Assembly: GCF_014836755.1 (NCBI RefSeq)
Contig: NZ_JACSQF010000002.1
Span: 302,963 to 366,962 of the forward strand
Origin: Oerskovia merdavium
GTDB taxonomy: Bacteria > Actinomycetota > Actinomycetes > Actinomycetales > Cellulomonadaceae
Direction: 5' to 3'
Length of the DNA stretch: 64,000 nucleotides
In this document: piece by piece, positions 52,652 through 60,050 of the stretch
Position numbering within the stretch: the stretch's first letter is position 1
Layout: the number at the start of each line of letters is the position of its first letter
Position numbers and translations under genes: made by a program
The notes under the pieces: generated by a model
Seen by the model: only the letters and a program-made list of their open reading frames with translations
The model's database searches: none
What the model was told of the DNA's origin: nothing

Positions 52652-53680
52652 CCACGTCGGGAGCGCAGAAGCTGGCCGATCGTCGCTGCCAGAGGCCAGG
52701 GGATGTTCCGCATCGGCCTTGACCGACGCGACGTACCAGCCCGGGGTGTGGCCGAGGACCCGCCGGAAGGACTGCACGAACGCGCTCGGCGTCCGGTACC
52801 CCACCCGGCGGCTCACGGTCCCCACGGGCATTCCGCCCGCGAGCAGGCCGATCGCGACCCGGACCCGCGCGTGGATGCGCCACTGCGCGAACGTCATGCC
52901 CGTCTCGCGATGGAACAGCCGCGAGAAGTTGCGCACGCTCACCGACACCTCGCGCGCCCACGCCTCGAGCGAGCGCGTGTCTGCCGGGTCGTCGAGCAGC
53001 CGTCGGGCGACCGACTCGAGGCGCGCGTCCGAGGGCATGGGCAGCACCATGGGCGTGACGTCCACGGGAGACAGGAGGTCGACGACGACACGCTCGCTGC
53101 GCCGTCGGGCCGCGGGGTCCATGCCGTGCCTGAACAGATGGACCATGAGCTCGCGCGCCGCCGGAGGGACCGAGACCGCCGTGGTGCGGTGCGCGCGGTC
53201 GAGGACCGCGACGAACGTGTCCTCCGCGGAGGCAGCAGCGCCGGGCGAGTCGGGCCGCTCGCCGGGTCGCCCGTCCGGCTGACTGGAGGCCCGCTCGACC
53301 GACGGCGCCGACAGGTCCGCGTCGACGTAGGTGCAGTAGAACCCCGTGCCGCCCGCGGTCTGGACCGCGTGCGCGACACCCGCCGGGATCCACAGCCCGA
53401 TCGTCGGCGGGACCGCGAAGAAGCCGTGCTCGGTCTCGACCGTGAGCACGCCCTGCGTGCCCCACAGCAGCTCGTGGAACGCGTGCACGTGCACGGGCCA
53501 CAGACCCGGGGTGCTGGGCGGGAAGTGGGACGTCGAGACCGACCGGACCTCGCGGGCCGCGGCCACGATCGCGACGTCCTCGGCGTGCTGCGCACGCTGG
53601 GCGGCAGCGGGGCGGACGCCGTCGGGCATGACGATCGGGACGAACGGGACGGAGGGAGGCGCCTGGCCGATGAGCGACAT
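52643..53680 (-). CDS. AraC-family regulator with cupin-type sensor domain
   Basis: From ATG 53680 the regulator has 345 residues. The N-terminal cupin (about 50-120) has HVHAFHELLWGTQGVLTVET and PAGVAHAVQT; the C-terminal AraC double helix-turn-helix (about 225-325) has SLEAWAREVSVSVRNFSRLF and the RRVGYRTPSAFVQSFRRVLG signature. ATG 53710 is a possible longer start but sits at the iron box. TAGCCT lies eight bases before 53680. Siderophore loci often use AraC activators that sense the ferric siderophore; it lies between the importer operon and the divergent ABC pair and probably activates one or both. Confidence 0.85.
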   Translation of the reverse strand: MSLIGQAPPSVPFVPIVMPDGVRPAAAQRAQHAEDVAIVAAAREVRSVSTSHFPPSTPGLWPVHVHAFHELLWGTQGVLTVETEHGFFAVPPTIGLWIPAGVAHAVQTAGGTGFYCTYVDADLSAPSVERASSQPDGRPGERPDSPGAAASAEDTFVAVLDRAHRTTAVSVPPAARELMVHLFRHGMDPAARRRSERVVVDLLSPVDVTPMVLPMPSDARLESVARRLLDDPADTRSLEAWAREVSVSVRNFSRLFHRETGMTFAQWRIHARVRVAIGLLAGGMPVGTVSRRVGYRTPSAFVQSFRRVLGHTPGWYVASVKADAEHPLASGSDDRPASALPTWLG

Positions 53681-53710
53681 GATCCGGCAGGCTATCCCAC
53701 ATCGGCTCAT

Positions 53711-53729
53711 GAAGGTAAGCATTACCTTA
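53711..53729. promoter_or_regulatory. DtxR/IdeR-type iron box between araC-type and ABC genes
   Basis: GAAGGTAAGCATTACCTTA agrees with the iron-box consensus at 17 of 19 positions and contains the palindrome AAGGTAA-GCA-TTACCTT. It ends six bases before the ABC half-transporter start (53736) and lies 30 bases before the AraC start, so it can control both. Confidence 0.85.
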
Positions 53730-53735
53730 GCAAGC

Positions 53736-55472
53736 ATGCCTCCCCGTCTCCGCCGTCCTGCACGCCCGGACCGGCGACCACGCCCCGCCCGCGGGACCGG
53801 CGTCGCCGTACCGACGACCGTCGGCGGAGTCTTCCGCCTCGTGCTCGCCGGCAACCGACGCTGGCTCCTGCTGACCGTGGGCGCGGGCGGCTTCATGGTC
53901 CACCAGGTCGCCGAGGCCCTCGTGCCCGTGCTGATCGGCGTGGTCGTGGACCGTGCGATCGTCCCGCGCGACGGCATGGCGCTCGGCCTGTGGCTCGGTG
54001 TGCTCGCCGCGGTCTTCGTCGTCCTGACCATGGCGTGGCGGATCGGCATGCGCTCGACCGTGCGCGCCTTCTCGTTCGCGGCGCACGACCTGCGCCGGCT
54101 CACGGTCGCGCGCGTGCTGGACCCGCTCGGCATGGCGCGGCAGCGCGCCGCGGGCGAGACCCTGACCATCGCGTCCTCCGACACCAACCGCGTCGCAGGG
54201 ATCTCGTGGCTCGTCACGGGTCAGCTCGGCGCGCTCGCCGCGATCGGCACGACCGCCGTGAGCCTCCTGCTCGTCTCGGTGCCGCTCGGGATCGCGGTCC
54301 TCGTCGCGACGCCCGTGATGCTGCTCGTGATGCACCGGCTCTCGGTGCCGCTCGAGGCACGCAGCGAGACAGAGCAGGAGACCGCGGCGCGCGCCGGGGG
54401 GCTCGCGACCGACCTCGTCACGGGCCTGCGCGTCCTCAAGGGCCTGGGCGCCGAGGAGGCCGCGGCCGACCGCTACCGGCGCGCGAGCCGCGACTCCCTC
54501 GCGGCCGCGCTGCGCGCGGTGCGCTCCCGGGCCGCGTACCAGGCCGTGAGCACTGTGCTCTCGGTCGTCTTCCTCGCGGCGGTCGCGTTCTTCGCGGGCC
54601 GCATGGCGCTCGCCGGGCAGATCACCGTGGGTGAGCTCGTCGCGGTCGTGGGCCTCGCGCAGTTCGTCCAGGAACCAATGTCCCGGACGGGCTTCCTGGG
54701 CGTCGAGCTCGCGCAGAAGCGGGCCTCCGCGCGGCGTCTGCTGCTCCTGCTCGGCGAGCCGACCGTCCACAGCCCGGTGGACGGGGCGGCGAGCGCCGCG
54801 CACGCGGGCACCCGCGACGGCGGGGCCGCGACCGTGACGATCGCGGGCGTCTTCGGCGGGTCCGTCGTGCCTCGCTTCACGGCCCGGGCGGGCCAGGTCG
54901 TGGGAGTCGTCGTGCCCGACGGCGGCGACGCGGCCCGGCTCGTCGACGTCCTCGGGTGCCGCGCCCCTGCCGCGCCCGGAGCCGTCGTCGTGAACGGTAC
55001 CGACCTCGCCGCCCTCGACCCCTCGGCCGGGCGTGCGCTCGTGTTCGCGGCCCGGCACGACGCGTCGTTGTTCAGCACGAGCGTGCGCGAGAACCTCGCG
55101 CCCGACGGGCCGCTCGACGACCGGGCGATCGACGCCTCGGGGACCGGCGAGGTGCTCGGGCACCTCGCCGAGGGGCTCGACACGCCGCTGGTCGGCCGCG
55201 GCCAGCACCTGTCCGGCGGGCAGCGCCAACGTCTGGTCCTGGGGCGTGCGCTGCACCGGCCCGAACCCGTGCTCGTCCTGCACGACCCCACGACCGCGGT
55301 CGACACCGTGACCGAGGCCAGGATCGCCGCCGCGCTGCGCGGCTTCCCGGAGCGCGCGCTCGTGCTCGTGACCTCGAGCCCGACGCTCCTGGCCGTGTGC
55401 GACGAGGTCGTCACGGCGGTCGCGGTCGTGGCGACCCCTGCCGGCACCGACCGTGAGCTGGTGGCCTCGTGA
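53736..55472 (+). CDS. ABC exporter-fold half-transporter with degenerate nucleotide site (signature-donating subunit)
   Basis: The protein has 578 residues. The membrane domain (about 30-330) has six helices; the NBD follows (about 350-575). The Walker A position reads VVVPDGGDAAR (about 391-402), with no GxxGxGK and no lysine. Walker B is VLVLHDPTTAVD, with His and Asp where Asp and Glu are expected. The H-loop is VTSSPT without His. The signature LSGGQRQR (about 492) is intact. It can therefore complete its partner's ATP site but not hydrolyse at its own. An iron box precedes the gene and its stop overlaps the next gene (GTGA). It likely works in siderophore transport. Confidence 0.88.
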   Translation: MPPRLRRPARPDRRPRPARGTGVAVPTTVGGVFRLVLAGNRRWLLLTVGAGGFMVHQVAEALVPVLIGVVVDRAIVPRDGMALGLWLGVLAAVFVVLTMAWRIGMRSTVRAFSFAAHDLRRLTVARVLDPLGMARQRAAGETLTIASSDTNRVAGISWLVTGQLGALAAIGTTAVSLLLVSVPLGIAVLVATPVMLLVMHRLSVPLEARSETEQETAARAGGLATDLVTGLRVLKGLGAEEAAADRYRRASRDSLAAALRAVRSRAAYQAVSTVLSVVFLAAVAFFAGRMALAGQITVGELVAVVGLAQFVQEPMSRTGFLGVELAQKRASARRLLLLLGEPTVHSPVDGAASAAHAGTRDGGAATVTIAGVFGGSVVPRFTARAGQVVGVVVPDGGDAARLVDVLGCRAPAAPGAVVVNGTDLAALDPSAGRALVFAARHDASLFSTSVRENLAPDGPLDDRAIDASGTGEVLGHLAEGLDTPLVGRGQHLSGGQRQRLVLGRALHRPEPVLVLHDPTTAVDTVTEARIAAALRGFPERALVLVTSSPTLLAVCDEVVTAVAVVATPAGTDRELVAS

Positions 55473-57364
55473 GCGCCGACGTCGTGACCGCCGACCCCGG
55501 GCAGGCCGGTCCCGCGGCCCCCGCCGTCCCGGCGCGGACCATCCTGCCCGTCGCCACGACCGCCGCGACCAACGCTGCGCTGTGGCGCATGCTCACGATG
55601 CGCCGGTGGCTCTTCGCCGGGACCGTCGCGGTGCTGCTGGCCGGCTCGGTCGCGGGCCTCGCCACTCCGGCCCTGCTCGGGGTCATGGTCAACGTCGTCG
55701 TCGAGGGCGGCCGGACGTCGGAGCTCGTGCGGTTCGGCCTGCTGCTCCTCGGAGCAGGTGTGCTGAGCGCGGTGCTCGGCTACCTGGGACAGACCCTGCT
55801 CGCCCGGATCTGCGAGGGCGCGCTCGCCGACCTGCGCGAGGACGTCCTCGCGAGCGCGCTCGACCTGCCGCTCGAGCAGGTCGAGCGGGCAGGCGTCGGT
55901 GACGTCGTCGCGCGCGTCTCGGGGGACGTCGACGCCGTGAGCGAGGCGATCTCGGGCGTCCTGCCCGCCGTCACGTCCGCCGTGTTCACGATCGCCCTGA
56001 CGCTCGTGGGGCTCGGGGCCCTCGACTGGCGCTTCGCGCTCGCCGCGGTGGCCGCCGCTCCCCTGCAGGTCGTGTCGCTGCGCTGGTTCCTGCGCCGCTC
56101 GGGACCCGTCTACCGCGAGGTCCGGGTCGCCGAGGCCCAGCGCACCGAGCAGGTCATCGAGACGGTCGCGGGGGCCACGACCGTCACGACCCTGGGGCAC
56201 GGCGAGCGGCACGAGGACCTCGTGGCGCAGTCCTCGATCCGGGCCATCGACCTGTCGCTGACCGGGATCGCGCTCCTCACCCGGTTCTACAACCGGCTCA
56301 ACATCGCCGAGCTCATCGGGCTCGGGGCCGTGCTCGCGGTCGGGTTCTGGCTCGTCTCGGGGAACGCCGTGACCGTGGGCGCCGCGACGGCCGCGGCGCT
56401 GTACTTCCACCGGCTGTTCGGGCCCATCGGGATGGTCCTGGGCGAGTTCGACGAGATCCAGAAGGCGGGGGCCGGGCTCGCACGGCTCGTGGGCGTGACG
56501 ACCGCGGCCACGTGGCCGGTCGAGGGTGGCGGCCCCTCCGACCCGGCCGATCGGCTCTCCGCCCAGGGCGACCGTCCCGCGAGCGCCGCCGACGTGCCGG
56601 GGCCACGCTCCGCCGTCGTGCTCCGGGACGTGACCTTCGCCTACTCCCCCGGGCGCGACGTCCTCACGGGCGTCGACCTCGAGGTCGCGGAGGGCGAGCA
56701 CGTCGCGCTCGTCGGGGCGTCCGGGGCCGGCAAGACGTCGGTCGCGAAGCTCGCGATGGGCATCCACCGCCCGACGCGCGGCGCCGTGCAGGTCCTGGGC
56801 GCGACGCCGGGGCGACGCCGTCGGGCCGCCGCCGACGAGGGGCTGCCCGCCCCCCGGCCGGACGCGGCCATGGTGAGCCAGGAGGTCCACGTCTTCAGCG
56901 GGACCCTCGCCGAGGACCTGCGGCTCGCCGCGCCCCGCGCGAGCGACGCCGAGCTGCACGCGGCCCTCGACGCGGTCGAGGCGCGCTGGGTCGCCGACCT
57001 GCCCGAGGGCCTCGCGACCGCGGTGGGTGCGGGCGGCCTCGACCTCTCGCCGGACCGCGCGCAGCAGCTCGCGCTCGCTCGGATACTGCTCCTGGACCCC
57101 GCGGTCGTGGTGCTCGACGAGGCCACGGCCGAGGTCGGGACCGACGGCGCCGCGACGCTCGACCGGGCGGCCCGGGCCGCGCTGGCGGGGCGGACCGCGG
57201 TCGTGATCGCGCACCGGCTGAGCCAGGCCGCGGCAGCCGACCGGGTCGTCGTCATGGATGCCGGGCGGGTCGTCGAGTCGGGGACGCACGACGAGCTGCG
57301 CGCGGCCGGCGGGCAGTACGCGCGGCTGTGGGCCGCGTGGGAACGGGGATCGGGCGAGCGCTGA
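55469..57364 (+). CDS. ABC exporter-fold half-transporter (ATP-hydrolysing subunit)
   Basis: The half-transporter has 631 residues with six helices (about 40-330) and an NBD (about 385-625). Walker A GASGAGKTS (about 416) and Walker B VVVLDEATAEV (about 546) with catalytic Glu are intact, and so is the H-loop His in VVIAHRLSQ. The signature reads LSPDRAQQ (about 526) in place of LSGGQ. These features mirror the partner gene exactly, so one composite ATP site is complete and the other is dead. The two coupled genes must form an obligate heterodimer. Exporter-fold transporters beside siderophore genes can export siderophores or, like mycobacterial IrtAB, import them; direction is not decided by sequence. 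Confidence 0.9.
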   Translation: MSADVVTADPGQAGPAAPAVPARTILPVATTAATNAALWRMLTMRRWLFAGTVAVLLAGSVAGLATPALLGVMVNVVVEGGRTSELVRFGLLLLGAGVLSAVLGYLGQTLLARICEGALADLREDVLASALDLPLEQVERAGVGDVVARVSGDVDAVSEAISGVLPAVTSAVFTIALTLVGLGALDWRFALAAVAAAPLQVVSLRWFLRRSGPVYREVRVAEAQRTEQVIETVAGATTVTTLGHGERHEDLVAQSSIRAIDLSLTGIALLTRFYNRLNIAELIGLGAVLAVGFWLVSGNAVTVGAATAAALYFHRLFGPIGMVLGEFDEIQKAGAGLARLVGVTTAATWPVEGGGPSDPADRLSAQGDRPASAADVPGPRSAVVLRDVTFAYSPGRDVLTGVDLEVAEGEHVALVGASGAGKTSVAKLAMGIHRPTRGAVQVLGATPGRRRRAAADEGLPAPRPDAAMVSQEVHVFSGTLAEDLRLAAPRASDAELHAALDAVEARWVADLPEGLATAVGAGGLDLSPDRAQQLALARILLLDPAVVVLDEATAEVGTDGAATLDRAARAALAGRTAVVIAHRLSQAAAADRVVVMDAGRVVESGTHDELRAAGGQYARLWAAWERGSGER

Positions 57365-57449
57365 GCCGGACGGGCCTCGACGGTCGGGTACGTCACCTTC
57401 GGCGGGCACGACCGTCGCCCCCGGCATCCCGAGCGCTACCGTGTCCGAC

Positions 57450-58697
57450 ATGGGTTGGGAAATGTGGTTGGGAGTCGCGGCGGTCGCCATCTCCGCCGTC
57501 GCGCTCACGGTCGCGATGACCGTCTGGTCGCAGCAGCGACGCCGACGACGCCTCGACCCTCCCGTCGTCCCCGCCGACGCCCCCTCCGACGACACCGGCC
57601 AGCTCATCGCGTTCGTCGCCAACCCGTCCAAGCCCGCGGCCGCGAACCTCGAGCGCACGGTCCGCCAGGTGTGCGCCGAGGCCGACCTCCCCGACCCGCT
57701 GTGGTTCGAGACCACGATCGAGGACCCGGGTGTGGGACAGACCCGCGAGGCCCTCGCGCGCGGCGCCGACATCGTGGTGGCGGTCGGCGGCGACGGGACC
57801 GTCCGGGCCGTCGCCGAGGCCATGGTCGGCACGGGCACACCCATGGGCCTCATCCCCATCGGCACGGGCAACCTGCTCGCGCGCAACCTCGACCTGCCCA
57901 TCACCGACCCGGACGAGGCGCTGCGCATCGTCGTCGCGGGCGCGGACCGCGTGATCGACGTCGGCTGGGCGCGCGTCCTGGAGTACGCGGAGCCCGACGG
58001 CGGCGCGCGCGGCCCCGCGCGGACCGGCGCCACGGGCGCGGACGCGGGTGCGGGTGCGGACGCCGCGGCCGACGAGGACGCCGGCACGGCCGCCGGCTCT
58101 GACGGCAAGGACACCTCCGCCACCTCGGTCGAGCAGCCCGAGGGCACGCTCGCGGCCCGGGACACCGAGACCGCGCACATCTTCCTCGTGATCGCGGGGC
58201 TCGGGTTCGACGCCGCGATGGTCGCGGACGCCGACGCGACCCTCAAGGCCAAGGTGGGCTGGGTCGCGTACTTCGTCGCGGGGATCCGGCACCTGCACGG
58301 CCGCCGCCTGCGCGCCCAGATCCAGCTCGACGACGCACCGCCCGTCCAGGCCAAGCTGCGCACCCTCATGGTCGGCAACTGCGGCAAGCTGCCCGGCGGC
58401 ATCACGCTGCTGCCCGACGCGGTGCTCGACGACGGCATCCTCGACATCGCCGCGATCGACACCCGGGGCGGGGTCGTGGGCTGGGCCCAGCTCTTCGGCG
58501 ACGTCGTCATGCAGGGGTTCGGCGTGACCAACGACCTGCCCGCGAAGATCGGCCGGATCGACCACGCGCGCGCCAAGCGCGTCCGCGTCCGGGTCGAGGG
58601 CGGCGAGCAGGCGCAGGTCGACGGTGACCTCCTGGGACGGGCCGTCGAGCTCGAGGCCTGGGTCGAGCCGGGCGGGCTGGTCGTGCGCACGGCCTGA
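57450..58697 (+). CDS. Diacylglycerol kinase/LCB5-family lipid kinase
   Basis: A 415-residue protein with one N-terminal membrane helix (about 5-25), then the DAGK catalytic domain: IAFVANPSKPAAANLERTV, the nucleotide loop VVAVGGDGTVRAVAEAM and GLIPIGTGNLLARNLDLP. An acidic Ala/Gly-rich insert (about 185-235) interrupts the fold before FLVIAGLGFDAAMVAD. The end IDHARAKRVRVRVEG plus QVDGDLLG is typical of YegS/DgkB-like enzymes. It phosphorylates diacylglycerol or a related lipid at the membrane. TACCGT lies seven bases before ATG 57450, so the mRNA is probably leaderless. Confidence 0.9.
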   Translation: MGWEMWLGVAAVAISAVALTVAMTVWSQQRRRRRLDPPVVPADAPSDDTGQLIAFVANPSKPAAANLERTVRQVCAEADLPDPLWFETTIEDPGVGQTREALARGADIVVAVGGDGTVRAVAEAMVGTGTPMGLIPIGTGNLLARNLDLPITDPDEALRIVVAGADRVIDVGWARVLEYAEPDGGARGPARTGATGADAGAGADAAADEDAGTAAGSDGKDTSATSVEQPEGTLAARDTETAHIFLVIAGLGFDAAMVADADATLKAKVGWVAYFVAGIRHLHGRRLRAQIQLDDAPPVQAKLRTLMVGNCGKLPGGITLLPDAVLDDGILDIAAIDTRGGVVGWAQLFGDVVMQGFGVTNDLPAKIGRIDHARAKRVRVRVEGGEQAQVDGDLLGRAVELEAWVEPGGLVVRTA

Positions 58698-58754
58698 CCG
58701 GCAGGCATCATTCGACCTGACGCCCGAACTTCACCACCGAGGAGCACCCCCTAG

Positions 58755-59954
58755 ATGACCGCACCGCAGGACGCTTCTCCGCACCGTGGCCTGGCGCCGT
58801 CGACCCGGACCCTGATCAGCCTGGCCGCTGCCGTGATCGTCCTCGCGGGCGTGTACTTCGCGCGCGGGCTGTTCGGACCGCTCGCTCTCGCGGCCGTCGT
58901 CGTGATCATCGTGCAGCCGGTCCGCGGACCGCTCGAGCGCCGCGGCTGGCCACGATGGGCCGCGACGACCGGGATGATCGTCGTCGCCTACCTGATCCTC
59001 GGAGCGCTCGCCGCGCTCCTCGCGTTCGCCGGGGTCCAGTTCGCGAACCTCGTGAGCCAGTACCTCGACGACCTCGCCAAGACCGTCGACCAGGTCACGG
59101 CGTGGCTCGAGTCGTTCGGCGTCGAGGGGCAGGTCGCGGACGCGGTGTCGTCGTGGCTCGACCCGAGCACCATCGCGGGCCTCGCGGCCACGGTGGGCGG
59201 TACGGCCATGACCGTGCTCACCGCCTTCTTCTTCGTGCTCGCGTACGTGATCTTCATGGCCGCAGATGCCGGGCGCTACCAGGACGCGGGCGCCCGCTTC
59301 GGGGCGACGCGCCCCGCGACGCTCGCCCGGATCACGGCGTACAACTCCGGGGTGCGCCGCTACTTCGTCGTCAACGCCTCGTTCGGTGCGGTCGTGGCCG
59401 TGATCGACGGCGTGGCCCTGTGGTGGATGGGGGTCCCTGCGCCCGCGGTCTGGGCCATCCTCGCGTTCGTCACCAACTTCATCCCGAACATCGGGTTCGT
59501 GCTCGGCGTGGTCCCTCCCACGGTCATGGCGCTCGTCGTGGGCGGCTGGCCGCTCGCGCTCGGGGTGGTCGCGGTCTACTGCGTGGTCAACGTGGTCCTG
59601 CAGGTGCTCGTGCAGCCCAAGTTCGTGGCCGACGCCGTGAACCTGAGCCTCACGCTGAGCTTCTTCTCGGTCGTGTTCTGGACGCTCGTGATCGGCCCGC
59701 TCGGCGCGATCCTCGCGATCCCGCTCACGCTCCTCACCCGGGCGCTGATCATCGAGGGGGACCCTGACTCGGGCTGGTTGCGCTACCTGTCGGGTGACAC
59801 GTCGGGGGCGCCGCCCGCAGAGCCGACACCGGAGAGGGCCAAGGCTCCGGAGGAGGCACCGGCGGCCTCCACGAGAGCACTGGCGCTCGAGGCCAGCACC
59901 GGTGCGGCCTCGGACGGGCCCGACGGCGACGAGCCGGACCGCCCGACCACCTGA
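58755..59954 (+). CDS. AI-2E family (PerM-type) membrane protein
   Basis: A 399-residue permease-like protein with about eight helices and a cytoplasmic acidic C-tail of about 60 residues. AI-2E/PerM landmarks are VVIIVQPVRGPLERRGWPRW, FVTNFIPNIGFVLGVVPPTV and the end IGPLGAILAIPLTLL. The family includes transporters linked to autoinducer, sodium or other solute efflux; the function here is unknown. CCGAGGAGC precedes the ATG. It follows the lipid kinase by 57 bases in the same orientation. Confidence 0.88.
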   Translation: MTAPQDASPHRGLAPSTRTLISLAAAVIVLAGVYFARGLFGPLALAAVVVIIVQPVRGPLERRGWPRWAATTGMIVVAYLILGALAALLAFAGVQFANLVSQYLDDLAKTVDQVTAWLESFGVEGQVADAVSSWLDPSTIAGLAATVGGTAMTVLTAFFFVLAYVIFMAADAGRYQDAGARFGATRPATLARITAYNSGVRRYFVVNASFGAVVAVIDGVALWWMGVPAPAVWAILAFVTNFIPNIGFVLGVVPPTVMALVVGGWPLALGVVAVYCVVNVVLQVLVQPKFVADAVNLSLTLSFFSVVFWTLVIGPLGAILAIPLTLLTRALIIEGDPDSGWLRYLSGDTSGAPPAEPTPERAKAPEEAPAASTRALALEASTGAASDGPDGDEPDRPTT

Positions 59955-60050
59955 GCCACTTCCGTCCCTGCTGCGCCGACCTCGTGGAGGATCTGTGGCC
60001 GCGCAGCCCGGTCGACGGGCCGCCGACGTGACCCCCCGTAGGCTGGACCG

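Noticed and set aside
53680..53710. ATG 53710 as the AraC start
   Set aside because: It would start right at the iron box without a ribosome site; ATG 53680 has a -10-like TAGCCT at leaderless distance. The longer form remains possible.
54473..58747. 1424-codon open frame on the minus strand
   Set aside because: It is the complement of the ABC half-transporter and lipid kinase genes, whose motifs are clear; low-complexity composition, no family features.
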